Assembly (NCBI GenBank): GCA_034440115.1
Contig: JAWXBM010000140.1
Location: 1-36,466 of the forward strand
Direction: 5' to 3'
Length of the DNA: 36,466 nt
DNA from: JAWXBM01 sp034440115
GTDB taxonomy: Bacteria; Pseudomonadota; Gammaproteobacteria; Xanthomonadales; SZUA-36
A model generated the notes under the pieces. It was not told where the DNA came from, did not search any database, and was given only the letters and a program-made list of their open reading frames with translations. Of this stretch, positions 16,452-24,786 are shown one piece after another (the stretch's first letter is position 1; each line of letters starts with the position of its first letter). Position numbers and translations under genes: made by a program.

Positions 16452-17525
16452 ATGAATCAAAGCAGGCGCGCCCAAAGTATGAGAGCCCAAAGCATGAGAG
16501 CTCTGGTTAAAAGCAAAGCAGAAACCGGTATCTGGATGGAGCAAGTGGCAATTCCTGTGCCGGGCACCAACGAGGTACTTATCCGGGTTGAAAAAACTGC
16601 GATCTGTGGCACCGATGTGCATATTTTCAACTGGGATGACTGGGCCAGAAAGACCATCAAGCCTGGCCTGGTGATCGGCCATGAATTTGTCGGCCTGATC
16701 GAAGTCCTGGGTGAAGGTGTTACCGGCTATAAACCAGGCGACCGGGTATCGGCGGAAGGTCATATTGTCTGTGGCCATTGTCGTAACTGTCGCGCTGGCC
16801 GCACCCACCTCTGCCCCAACACCGTTGGCATAGGCGTAAATCGTAACGGAGCTTTTGCCGAATACATAGTCGTGCCCGCTTCCAACTTGTGGCCCATACC
16901 CGACAAAATCGCTCCCGAACTGGCGGCATTCTTTGATCCATTCGGCAATGCAGCCCACTGTGCCCTGCAGTTTGATCTGGTGGGTGAGGACGTTTTGATT
17001 ACCGGTGCCGGTCCTATCGGCATCATCGCTGCAGGAATCTGCCGCCATGTCGGTGCCCGGCATGTGGTGATTACCGATGTAAATGACTACCGCCTGGCAC
17101 TGGCCAAGGACATGGGTGCCAGCCGTATCGTCAACGTGCAGCGGGAATCCATCGCCGATGTGGTGAAAGAGTTACACATTGACGGCTTTGATATTGGCCT
17201 GGAAATGTCCGGCAACCCAAAAGCTTTCAATGACTTGCTGAAAAACATGTACCACGGCGGCAAGGTCGCATTACTCGGCCTGCTTCCCGCAGATACTACC
17301 TGCGATTGGGACCAGATCATCTTCAAGGGTCTGGAGTTACACGGCATATACGGCCGCAGAATGTATGAAACCTGGTACAAGATGACGCAAATGGTACTGA
17401 CGGGCTTTCCTTTGCAAAAAGTCCTCACCCACCACATTGCCATTGACGATTTTGCCAGCGGCTTTGAGCTGATGCGCGCCGGCGAATGTGGCAAAGTCGT
17501 TTGCGACTGGACTGGAAGTCAATAG
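16452..17525 (+). CDS. tdh: L-threonine 3-dehydrogenase
   Basis: Tdh oxidises L-threonine to 2-amino-3-ketobutyrate with NAD, supplying Kbl. The protein is a zinc medium-chain dehydrogenase. It has KTAICGTDVHIFNWDDWA with the catalytic Cys, GHEFVG, the structural-zinc lobe CGHCRNCRAGRTHLC, and the nucleotide fold ITGAGPIGIIAAG. E. coli Tdh begins at the residue equivalent to MRALVKSKAE (ATG 16494). The only convincing Shine-Dalgarno (TGGAAAA) precedes ATG 16452, which gives 357 residues. The 14 extra residues contain a 15-bp in-frame tandem duplication (MRAQS). ATG 16494 remains a fair alternative start. Confidence 0.95.
   Translation: MNQSRRAQSMRAQSMRALVKSKAETGIWMEQVAIPVPGTNEVLIRVEKTAICGTDVHIFNWDDWARKTIKPGLVIGHEFVGLIEVLGEGVTGYKPGDRVSAEGHIVCGHCRNCRAGRTHLCPNTVGIGVNRNGAFAEYIVVPASNLWPIPDKIAPELAAFFDPFGNAAHCALQFDLVGEDVLITGAGPIGIIAAGICRHVGARHVVITDVNDYRLALAKDMGASRIVNVQRESIADVVKELHIDGFDIGLEMSGNPKAFNDLLKNMYHGGKVALLGLLPADTTCDWDQIIFKGLELHGIYGRRMYETWYKMTQMVLTGFPLQKVLTHHIAIDDFASGFELMRAGECGKVVCDWTGSQ
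16467..16496 (+). repeat. 15-bp in-frame tandem duplication at the tdh 5' end
   Basis: Two consecutive copies of GCCCAAAG(T/C)ATGAGA differ at one base. They duplicate a potential start codon together with its upstream context, inserting five residues before the region conserved in Tdh. Confidence 0.75.
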
Positions 17526-17526
17526 C

Positions 17527-18726
17527 ATGCGTGCACCAAGAACCGCCAAAGCCATGCAAAAGCTGGACAAAATCCTGGCTGAGATTCGAGCGGCTGGCCT
17601 GTACAAGGAAGAACGCGTTATCACCACCCCACAACGAGTGCATATCGCAGTAGAGGGTGGTCGGGAAGTACTGAATTTCTGTGCCAATAACTACCTGGGT
17701 CTGGCAGATAATCCGGAAGTCATCGCAGCGGCCCATCAGGGCTTGCAGGATCACGGTTTCGGCCTGGCCAGTGTGCGCTTTATCTGTGGCACACAGGATT
17801 TGCACAAACGGTTGGAAAAAACCATTGCCGATTTTTTCGGCACCGAAGACACCATTCTCTACACCTCCTGTTTCGATGCCAACGGTGGATTGTTTGAAAC
17901 GCTGCTGGGCCCGGATGATGCCATCATTTCCGATGCGCTGAACCACGCCTCCATCATCGACGGTATTCGGCTCTGCAAAGCCCGGCGTTATCGCTACCCC
18001 AACAGCGATATGCAAGCTCTGGAAGAAGCCCTGCAAGCCAGTCAGGACTGCGGCATTCGGCTGATTGCCACTGATGGCGTGTTCAGCATGGATGGCTACA
18101 TCGCCAGGCTGGATGAGATCTGCGCCCTGGCTGAAAAATACGCTGCTCTGGTGATGGTGGATGACAGCCACGCGACAGGTTTTATCGGCAAAACCGGTCG
18201 CGGTTCCGCTGAGTATCATGGGGTGATGGACAAGATCGACATATTTACTTCCACCTTGGGCAAAGCACTGGGCGGAGGTTCCGGCGGTTTTACCACCAGC
18301 AGACGGGCTGTAATCGAGTTGTTACGGCAGCGCTCAAGGCCTTATTTGTTTTCCAACACCCTGCCACCGCCGCTGGTCGCTGCGTCGATCAAGGTATTCG
18401 AAATGGTTAGTTCGACCACCGAGTTGCGTGACCAACTGGAAGAAAACACCCACTACTTCCGCAAAGGCATGCAGGCGGCTGGTTTTGACATCAAGCAAGG
18501 TGTGCATCCCATCGTGCCGGTGATGCTCTACGATGCGCCGTTGGCGCAGCAGTTTGCCCGTCGTCTGCTGGACGAAGGGATTTACGTTATCGGCTTCTTT
18601 TTCCCGGTGGTACCCAAAGATGAAGCACGCATCCGCGTGCAGGTATCAGCGGCACACCAAAAGGCCGATCTGAACCTGGCCATCGCTGCCTTTACCCGCG
18701 TAGGCAAAGAATTGGGCGTTATTTGA
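17527..18726 (+). CDS. kbl: 2-amino-3-ketobutyrate CoA ligase (glycine C-acetyltransferase)
   Basis: Kbl cleaves 2-amino-3-ketobutyrate with CoA to glycine and acetyl-CoA, completing the threonine degradation started by Tdh. It is a PLP enzyme of the alpha-oxoamine synthase family. FCANNYLGLA (51-60), SCFDANGGLFE, VDDSHATG (211-218) and STLGKALGG with the PLP lysine K246 are all visible. The ATG at 17527 gives 399 residues, against 398 in E. coli. It sits just after the tdh stop with GGAAG upstream. It converges with glmM across 44 bp that contain an inverted repeat but no T tract. Confidence 0.98.
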   Translation: MRAPRTAKAMQKLDKILAEIRAAGLYKEERVITTPQRVHIAVEGGREVLNFCANNYLGLADNPEVIAAAHQGLQDHGFGLASVRFICGTQDLHKRLEKTIADFFGTEDTILYTSCFDANGGLFETLLGPDDAIISDALNHASIIDGIRLCKARRYRYPNSDMQALEEALQASQDCGIRLIATDGVFSMDGYIARLDEICALAEKYAALVMVDDSHATGFIGKTGRGSAEYHGVMDKIDIFTSTLGKALGGGSGGFTTSRRAVIELLRQRSRPYLFSNTLPPPLVAASIKVFEMVSSTTELRDQLEENTHYFRKGMQAAGFDIKQGVHPIVPVMLYDAPLAQQFARRLLDEGIYVIGFFFPVVPKDEARIRVQVSAAHQKADLNLAIAAFTRVGKELGVI

Positions 18727-18770
18727 AGACACCGGCTGGCCTGATGTCCGAACCTATAATAAAGCTCCGC

Positions 18771-20117
18771 TCAGGCCTGTAATTCTTCGCGTACCGTATC
18801 CGCCAGTTGCTGTGCCAGTTTGTTCACCATAGCTGCATCCGAGCCTTCCAGCGTCACACGTATCAATGGCTCAGTGCCAGATGGCCGCAGGATAACCCGC
18901 CCTTTGCCGTTGAATGTGGCTTCGATATCCTTGACCGCTTGCTGGATGCGAGCCGACCCTTCCATGCGCTTGGCCGCACCGGCAGCAATGGGCACATTGA
19001 TCATGGTTTGCGGATACTTTTCAAAGCCGGTTGACAACTCGGCCAGGCTTTTACCGGTTCTGAGCATGATTTCGAATACTTGTAGCGCGCTGACAATGCC
19101 ATCGCCGGTACTGGTTCTGTCCAGGCAAAGTATGTGACCTGATGCCTCGCCTCCCAGTTTCCAGCCTTTCTGTCGCAGTTCGCGGTGTATATGCCTATCA
19201 CCCACTGCTGTTCGTTCAAAAACAATATTGCGTTCGCGCAAGGCCAGCTCCAGGCCTAAATTCGACATCACGGTTCCCACCACGCCGCCGATCAGGGTGC
19301 CTTGATCCTGCCGAGCCGTGGCGATGATATACAGCATCTGGTCACCATCAACCAGCTTGCCTTGATGATCGGCCATCACCACGCGATCACCATCACCATC
19401 CAGCGCGATTCCTGCATCAGATGAACGTGCCAAAACCTGTGATTGCATCAGTCCTGGATGGGTTGAACCGCAGTTGTCGTTGATATTTTTGCCATCCGGC
19501 TCATCACCGATGACATAGACTTTGGCACCCAGTTCGCGCAATACCGACGGTGCAACGCGATAGGTAGCGCCGTGAGCGCAGTCCAGCACCACCCGCAAGC
19601 CACCAAACGAGGTGCCGAATGGAGTAGTGCCTTTGCAGAATTCTATGTAGCGGCCAGCCGCATCATCGACGCGGGCAGCTTTGCCGAGTCGGGCCGATTC
19701 TACCGTGGTGAACGGTAATTCCAGTTCCGCTTCGATGGTCTCTTCCACTTCATCACTGAATTTCTCACCATCAGCGGAAAAGAACTTGATGCCATTATCT
19801 TCATAGGCATTGTGTGAGGCCGAAATGACGATGCCCGCACAGGCATAAAGTGTCCGCGTCAAATAAGCGATGGCTGGCGTCGGCATGGGTCCAAGCAAGA
19901 GCACATTGGCACCCGCAGCGGCCAGGCCAGCCTCCAGTGCCGATTCAAACATGTAGCCGGATATGCGAGTGTCTTTGCCGATCACGACTGAGCGCTTTTC
20001 GCCTTTGGCCAGCACCATGCCGGCCGCACGCCCCAGTCGCAGCATGAAATCTGCCGTGATCGGGGACTCACCTACCCGGCCTCTGACCCCATCTGTTCCA
20101 AAGTATTTTTTTGCCAT
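18771..20117 (-). CDS. glmM: Phosphoglucosamine mutase
   Basis: GlmM interconverts glucosamine-6-phosphate and glucosamine-1-phosphate on the route to UDP-GlcNAc for peptidoglycan and LPS. The 448-residue protein has the N-terminal FGTDGVRG, the phosphoserine loop VISASHNAYEDNGIKF with S101, the metal loop DGDGDR, and the C-terminal RPSGTEPLIRV. It begins at ATG 20115-20117. It follows folP but is separated from it by 98 bp containing a truncated copy of the dispersed hairpin repeat. Confidence 0.98.
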   Translation of the reverse strand: MAKKYFGTDGVRGRVGESPITADFMLRLGRAAGMVLAKGEKRSVVIGKDTRISGYMFESALEAGLAAAGANVLLLGPMPTPAIAYLTRTLYACAGIVISASHNAYEDNGIKFFSADGEKFSDEVEETIEAELELPFTTVESARLGKAARVDDAAGRYIEFCKGTTPFGTSFGGLRVVLDCAHGATYRVAPSVLRELGAKVYVIGDEPDGKNINDNCGSTHPGLMQSQVLARSSDAGIALDGDGDRVVMADHQGKLVDGDQMLYIIATARQDQGTLIGGVVGTVMSNLGLELALRERNIVFERTAVGDRHIHRELRQKGWKLGGEASGHILCLDRTSTGDGIVSALQVFEIMLRTGKSLAELSTGFEKYPQTMINVPIAAGAAKRMEGSARIQQAVKDIEATFNGKGRVILRPSGTEPLIRVTLEGSDAAMVNKLAQQLADTVREELQA

Positions 20118-20159
20118 TTGCTGATTCTAAACCCTGTGCGCCCACTTCGCTCTAGGCGA

Positions 20160-20210
20160 GGTGGTTTTCACTTTCCGTGCTCTGAGAAATCCAGGATAGA
20201 TTTGTCAGCG
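20160..20210 (-). repeat. Dispersed hairpin repeat, truncated copy A (folP-glmM)
   Basis: This copy keeps only the folP-proximal hairpin and the CACTTTCC arm of the next one. On the minus strand, ACAAATC pairs with GGATTTCTCAGAGC, and GGAAAGTGAAAACCACC follows. It matches the corresponding ends of copies B and C. The other three hairpins are missing. It begins about 5 bp beyond the folP stop codon. Confidence 0.8.
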
Positions 20211-20215
20211 CTTGC

Positions 20216-21046
20216 TTATTCCAAACCCAGGGCCTGCCAGACCTTCAAAGCATCCAGCGTAGCCTGCACATCGTGCACCCGTAGTATGGACGCCCCATTC
20301 TGCGCTGCCAGCATGGCTGCGGCGACGGACGCATGCACACGGGCGCCTACCGGCTGGCCCGTAATAGCACCCAACATGGACTTACGGGAAACACCCACCA
20401 GCAAGGGATAGCCTAAGCCAGCCAGCCTGGGAATGGCCTGGAACAGTTCGATATTGTGTTGCAGTGTCTTGCCGAAGCCGAAACCCGGATCCAAAACGAT
20501 ATCCCTTGACCTGAAACCCGCTTGTACCAGGGCTGCAGCCCGCTGCAGCAAAAATGCCGAAACCTTCGCCACCACATCTTGGTAATACGGCTGCTGTTGC
20601 ATGCTGCGGGGTTGTCCCTGCATATGCATCAGGCAGACAGGTACGCGCAGACTCAGCGCAACTTCCAGCGCGCCTTCAGCTTGCAGTGCATTGACGTCAT
20701 TGATCATTCCTGCGCCTGCATCTACAGCGGCCAACATCAGTTCAGGCTTAGTGGTATCGATAGAAATCGGCACATCGACTTCGGCCCGTATGCGCTCAAT
20801 GATGGGTAATACTCGATCCATTTCCTCTGCAATGCTGATCTGAGCTGCACCAGGACGCGTGGACTCACCCCCTACATCGACGATATCCGCCCCGGATTCG
20901 ACCATCGCCAGAGCATGGCTTAAAGCCTGATCTATACCTTGCCAGGTACCTCCATCAGAAAAAGAATCCGGAGTGAAATTCAGCACGCCCATCAAAAGTG
21001 GACGGTCGGCAGGCAATAAATGACCTGAAATCTGCAGGACTCTCAA
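20216..21046 (-). CDS. folP: Dihydropteroate synthase
   Basis: FolP condenses p-aminobenzoate with 6-hydroxymethyl-dihydropterin pyrophosphate in folate synthesis and is the sulfonamide target. The 276-residue TIM-barrel protein has MGVLNFTPDSFSDGG, VGGESTRPGA, ISIDTTKPE, DPGFGFGKT and GVSRKSMLG. The start is TTG (21044-21046), because the frame has no earlier ATG and this length aligns with Pseudomonas FolP. The ribosome-binding site there is poor. It follows ftsH but is separated from it by a strong terminator-like hairpin. Confidence 0.95.
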   Translation of the reverse strand: MRVLQISGHLLPADRPLLMGVLNFTPDSFSDGGTWQGIDQALSHALAMVESGADIVDVGGESTRPGAAQISIAEEMDRVLPIIERIRAEVDVPISIDTTKPELMLAAVDAGAGMINDVNALQAEGALEVALSLRVPVCLMHMQGQPRSMQQQPYYQDVVAKVSAFLLQRAAALVQAGFRSRDIVLDPGFGFGKTLQHNIELFQAIPRLAGLGYPLLVGVSRKSMLGAITGQPVGARVHASVAAAMLAAQNGASILRVHDVQATLDALKVWQALGLE

Positions 21047-21069
21047 AAGCTGGCCAGGTTTCGAGACTC

Positions 21070-21115
21070 AGAAATAAACAGCCCCGCTCCCGTGAACATG
21101 CAGGGGAACGGGGCT
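21070..21115 (-). terminator. Rho-independent terminator between ftsH and folP
   Basis: On the minus strand AGCCCCGTTCCC pairs with GGGAGCGGGGCT (one internal mismatch), enclosing a 12-nt loop, and is followed by GTTTATTTC. It begins 14 bp after the ftsH stop and ends 24 bp before the folP TTG. It would terminate or attenuate read-through into folP-glmM. Confidence 0.8.
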
Positions 21116-21128
21116 CTAAGCATGAAAA

Positions 21129-23048
21129 TCAGTGCTGCTCGGCCGGGCCGCCAATGGTGGAATGCCCTTTCTTGTTATCCGCATCTTCCTGGCTGTTGCT
21201 GGAGGAACTGTCATTCCAGCCTTCGGGCGGATCAGGCTCTTCACCTTTCATGATCTGATCGATTTGTTTGCCATCGATGGTTTCATACTTCATCAGGGCA
21301 TCAGACATCCTGTACAACTCTTTCGAGTGCCTGGTCAATAAGGTGGTGGCCTGATCATGCGCAGCATCAATAATGCGCCGCACTTCCAGGTCGATTACTC
21401 GCGCTGTGTCATCTGACATCATCTTATGCTGGGTTACCGAACGACCCAGAAAAACTTCGCCCTCATCCTCGGCATAAACCAGTGGTCCCAGTTTTTCGGT
21501 CAAGCCCCAGCGGGTAACCATATTGCGTGCGATTGAGGTTGCGCGTTCGATGTCATTTGAAGCGCCTGTGGTGACATTGTCGGCACCAAAAACCAATTCT
21601 TCCGCCACGCGGCCACCGAACAGGCTGGCCAACTGGCTTTCCAACTGAATGCGGGAGACGCTGTACCGGTCCTGTTCAGGCAGGAACATGGTTACGCCCA
21701 GAGCGCGACCGCGGGGGATGATGGAGACCTTGTAAACCGGATCGTGTTCCGGCACCAGGCGACCGACTATGGCATGGCCTGCTTCGTGAAAAGCCGTCAG
21801 CTTCTTCTCTTTTTCCGTCATGACCATGGAGCGCCGCTCGCTGCCCATCAGGATCTTGTCTTTGGCTTTATCCAGATGCTCCTGGTTGACGTTCTTGGCA
21901 TTTTCACGCGCCGCGAACAAGGCCGCTTCATTCACCAGATTAGCCAGGTCAGCCCCGGAAAACCCAGGTGTACCCCGCGCAATGACCTTGGCATCCACGT
22001 TTTCGCCAATGGGCACTTTACGCATATGGACTTTCAGAATGGCTTCCCGACCGCGAATATCTGGCAGCGGTACTACGACCTGGCGATCAAACCTGCCGGG
22101 GCGCAGCAGGGCTGGATCCAATACGTCCGGACGGTTGGTGGCTGCGATAACGATCACACCTTCGCCACCTTCGAAACCATCCATTTCAACCAGCAACTGG
22201 TTCAGAGTCTGCTCGCGCTCATCGTGCCCGCCACCCAGACCAGCGCCGCGATGACGACCGACCGCGTCGATTTCATCGATAAAAATGATACATGGCGCGT
22301 GTTTTTTGGCCTGTTCGAACATATCGCGAACGCGTGAAGCGCCCACACCGACGAACATTTCCACAAAGTCAGAACCGGAAATTGAGAAAAATGGCACCTT
22401 GGCTTCGCCAGCGATGGCCTTGGCCAAAAGGGTTTTACCGGTCCCGGGAGAGCCCACCATCAACACGCCACGCGGAATATGTCCACCCAGCTTCTGGAAT
22501 TTGCCCGGATTGCGCAGAAACTCAACCAATTCAAAAACTTCTTCCTTGGCTTCTTCCACCCCAGCCACATCGGCAAACGTGATCTTTATCTGGTCTTCGC
22601 CCTGCAGTTTCGCTCGGCTTTTACCAAATGACATGGCGCCACGGCCTCCGCCTCCGCCCTGCATCTGACGCATGAAGTAAACCCATACACCGATCAATAA
22701 AAGGATGGGCGCTATGCCCAGAATCAGGTCTACCAGTATCGAACGTTCAGCAGGTGGCTCTGCGGTAATTTCGACCTTGTTTTCAACCAAATCATCAATC
22801 AACTTGTCGTCGGGAGGTCCAAAGGTACGGAACTCGTTACCGTCAGCACCTTTACCGGTGACTCTATTGCCACTGAGGCTGCTCTCGATGTGAACCTGGG
22901 TAATCGAACCATTGCGTACATTGCCAAGAAATTCAGAATAAGACAGGCTCTGAGGCTCGCTTCCGACACTAGCGTAATGGTTGAAAATAGACACCAGTAC
23001 GACCGCGATGATCGCCCAGGTCAGCAGATTTTTTGCCAAATCGTTCAA
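21129..23048 (-). CDS. ftsH: ATP-dependent zinc metalloprotease FtsH
   Basis: FtsH is a hexameric inner-membrane AAA protease that degrades misfolded membrane proteins and regulators such as LpxC. It has two membrane spans (about 6-22 and 104-126). Walker A is GSPGTGKT (199-206, Ser in place of the more common Pro), Walker B is IIFIDEIDAVG, and the SRH is present. HEAGH marks the zinc site, and a polar tail ends the protein. The TTG start at 23046-23048 is chosen for its strong GAGGAA ribosome-binding site and because LNDLAKNLLTW aligns with MAKNL of E. coli. This gives 639 residues. Repeat copy B lies between rlmE and ftsH. Confidence 0.97.
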   Translation of the reverse strand: MNDLAKNLLTWAIIAVVLVSIFNHYASVGSEPQSLSYSEFLGNVRNGSITQVHIESSLSGNRVTGKGADGNEFRTFGPPDDKLIDDLVENKVEITAEPPAERSILVDLILGIAPILLLIGVWVYFMRQMQGGGGGRGAMSFGKSRAKLQGEDQIKITFADVAGVEEAKEEVFELVEFLRNPGKFQKLGGHIPRGVLMVGSPGTGKTLLAKAIAGEAKVPFFSISGSDFVEMFVGVGASRVRDMFEQAKKHAPCIIFIDEIDAVGRHRGAGLGGGHDEREQTLNQLLVEMDGFEGGEGVIVIAATNRPDVLDPALLRPGRFDRQVVVPLPDIRGREAILKVHMRKVPIGENVDAKVIARGTPGFSGADLANLVNEAALFAARENAKNVNQEHLDKAKDKILMGSERRSMVMTEKEKKLTAFHEAGHAIVGRLVPEHDPVYKVSIIPRGRALGVTMFLPEQDRYSVSRIQLESQLASLFGGRVAEELVFGADNVTTGASNDIERATSIARNMVTRWGLTEKLGPLVYAEDEGEVFLGRSVTQHKMMSDDTARVIDLEVRRIIDAAHDQATTLLTRHSKELYRMSDALMKYETIDGKQIDQIMKGEEPDPPEGWNDSSSSNSQEDADNKKGHSTIGGPAEQH

Positions 23049-23117
23049 TGCACGTTCCTCTTTACCTGTACCTAAGTGACAATTCTTATGCCCGTTCGGC
23101 ACAAGGTTCGTTAAAAG

Positions 23118-23276
23118 TTAAGGAATCTTTGATTAATTCAAATATTCCTGCGACACATGGAGGCGTCGCCATTTTCAATGAAGGCAATTCATTGAACATG
23201 AAGGAAAGTAACAACCACGTTTTTCACTTTCCGTGCTCTGGTAAATCCATCAATGGATTTATTCAGAGCGCCGTTA
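23118..23276 (-). repeat. Dispersed five-hairpin repeat, copy B (rlmE-ftsH)
   Basis: Read on the plus strand, five successive inverted repeats are visible. H1 is 23122-23132 with 23138-23148 (GGAATCTTTGA/TCAAATATTCC). H2 is 23150-23155 with 23164-23169 (GCGACA/CGTCGC). H3 is 23170-23182 with 23188-23200. H4 is 23203-23209 with 23226-23232 (GGAAAGT/ACTTTCC). H5 is 23235-23248 with 23255-23269, including the perfect AAATCCAT/ATGGATTT. About three quarters of positions match copy C, and differences tend to leave the stems intact. It starts a few bp beyond the rlmE stop. Confidence 0.88.
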
Positions 23277-23278
23277 AC

Positions 23279-23914
23279 CTACTTGACCCGCTTGCCAGTG
23301 GCCAGCCCAATAGCTAAAAGGTACACTTCCCGGCTACGTGGCCGCGAAGCGTCAGGTTTCCGCACCAGCACCTTGTCAAACCAGTTTCGCGTCTCGCTCA
23401 CGAAGGCATCAAAGCCTTCTCCCTGAAATATCTTGACCACGAAAGTACCGTTCGGTTTCAAATGTTCCTTGGCAAATTCAAAAGCCAGTTCAACCAGGTA
23501 CATGGACCTGGGCTGGTCGGTTGCTGCCATACCGCTGATATTGGGGGCCATGTCGGACAAAACAAGATCAACACCGCGGCCCGCCAGCTCGGATTCCAGT
23601 TTCTCCAGGGACTCCGCTTCAGTGAAGTCACCTTCGATGAAAGTCACGTCGGCTAAAGGCTCCATGGCCAGGATATCCAAGCCGATCACCCGGCCATTCG
23701 ACCCAACCAGGGAAACTGCTAACTGGCTCCAGCCACCGGGCGCGCAACCCAGATCGACGACGCTCATGCCCGGCTTGACCAACTGATATTTCTCGTGCAG
23801 TTCCAGCAATTTGAACGCGGAACGCGAGCGCCACCCCTGCTGTTGCGCTCGTTTGACGTAAACATCATCGAAGTGTTCCGCCAACCAGCGCTTGCTGCTC
23901 TTGCTCCTGGCCAT
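23279..23914 (-). CDS. rlmE: 23S rRNA 2'-O-ribose U2552 methyltransferase RlmE
   Basis: RlmE (FtsJ/RrmJ) methylates U2552 in the A loop of 23S rRNA late in 50S assembly. The 211-residue protein has the SAM motif VVDLGCAPGGWSQLA (52-66). The catalytic tetrad K35, D121 (LSDMAPNISG), K161 and E196 is complete. It starts at ATG 23912-23914 and is divergent from yhbY. The rlmE-ftsH pairing is conserved in gammaproteobacteria. Confidence 0.98.
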   Translation of the reverse strand: MARSKSSKRWLAEHFDDVYVKRAQQQGWRSRSAFKLLELHEKYQLVKPGMSVVDLGCAPGGWSQLAVSLVGSNGRVIGLDILAMEPLADVTFIEGDFTEAESLEKLESELAGRGVDLVLSDMAPNISGMAATDQPRSMYLVELAFEFAKEHLKPNGTFVVKIFQGEGFDAFVSETRNWFDKVLVRKPDASRPRSREVYLLAIGLATGKRVK

Positions 23915-24052
23915 CTATGTTTCCTGAGCTCATTCCTTACATGTTAAAATCCCGCGCTGCAGCGCAGACCCGCAATTTCGCCCATCTTGCGGCTGCCCAA
24001 TGCCTGCCTGATCGCAACCGCTCAGGCACAGTTTGCCACAGCAGGATAAATC

Positions 24053-24367
24053 ATGGCTTTGAGTTCACAACAGAAACGCTACCTTCGCGGCCTGACCCAC
24101 TCCGCCCAACCGGTGGTCACCATTGCAGACAAGGGTCTGAGCGACACCGTGGTGGCTGAAATTGAAGGGGCCTTGAGGCATCACGAATTGATCAAGATCA
24201 AAATGCGCGCCGAACGGGGCGTGCGCAAACACTGGGTCGATGAAATCACCAAACTGTGCAAGGCAGAGCAGGTCCACGTCATTGGCCAGGTGGTTTGTTT
24301 TTACCGGCGCAACCCAAAGAATCCCGTGATTGCCCTACCGGCCGAGAAAGCCCCAAAGCCTGCCTGA
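24053..24367 (+). CDS. yhbY: CRM-domain RNA-binding protein YhbY
   Basis: The 104-residue protein is a single CRM domain. It begins LSSQQKRYLRGLTHSAQPVV and contains EIEGALRHHELIKIKM, very close to E. coli YhbY (EIEQALEHHELIKVKI). The family associates with pre-50S particles and helps ribosome assembly, fitting its divergent neighbour rlmE. A TAAAAT box (23945-23950) about 100 bp upstream may be its -10 element, but the -35 is weak. Confidence 0.96.
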   Translation: MALSSQQKRYLRGLTHSAQPVVTIADKGLSDTVVAEIEGALRHHELIKIKMRAERGVRKHWVDEITKLCKAEQVHVIGQVVCFYRRNPKNPVIALPAEKAPKPA

Positions 24368-24756
24368 TGGACCTCAGTTTCCAGGCGCCCGGCGACTACC
24401 ACTTCGTGCGCTCAGTGTCCGCAGCAGGCATCTGGGTTGCTGATCAATGCTATGCCAAATCGCTGCTGCTTTCTGCCAACCAACTGGTCAGCGACTGGCC
24501 AGTGCAGCAATTTGATGAGTTGCAGGTCAGTCACCTTGAAACCATATTTCAGTTACAACCCGACCTGGTGCTGCTGGGTACCGGCAGCAAGCAACGCTTT
24601 CCTGTTGCGGAATTCATGATGGAGTTTTACCAACGCGGCATTGGTATCGAAGTGATGGCTACAGCCCCGGCCTGCAGAACGTTTAATGTACTGGTTGCCG
24701 AATCGCGGCGGGTGGTCGCTGCTTTTTTACCGCTCGCTGCTGATTCCAATCCTTAA
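24367..24756 (+). CDS. Mth938-like domain protein (DUF498/UPF0366 type)
   Basis: The 129-residue protein starts at ATG 24367, overlapping the yhbY stop by one base (TGATG), so the two are coupled. It has the DUF498 pattern: an N-terminal MDLSFQAPGDYHFVRSVSA, then PDLVLLGTGSKQRFP, then GIGIEVMATAPACRTFNVLVAE. The fold is shared with the mitochondrial complex I assembly factor NDUFAF3. The bacterial function is unknown. It converges on rpoS across 30 bp with no evident terminator. Confidence 0.9.
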   Translation: MDLSFQAPGDYHFVRSVSAAGIWVADQCYAKSLLLSANQLVSDWPVQQFDELQVSHLETIFQLQPDLVLLGTGSKQRFPVAEFMMEFYQRGIGIEVMATAPACRTFNVLVAESRRVVAAFLPLAADSNP

Positions 24757-24786
24757 GCTGAATCAATCCAGAAACGGCAGTTCTAA

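Noticed and set aside
17425..18219. 264-codon minus-strand open frame, and others of similar size antisense to tdh, kbl, hemA and phoH
   Set aside because: They are antisense shadows of well-identified genes and have no family resemblance.
18738..18777. Inverted repeat GGCCTGA/TCAGGCC between kbl and glmM as a bidirectional terminator
   Set aside because: The loop is 26 nt, the stem only 7 bp and overlaps the glmM stop, and no T tract follows on either strand.
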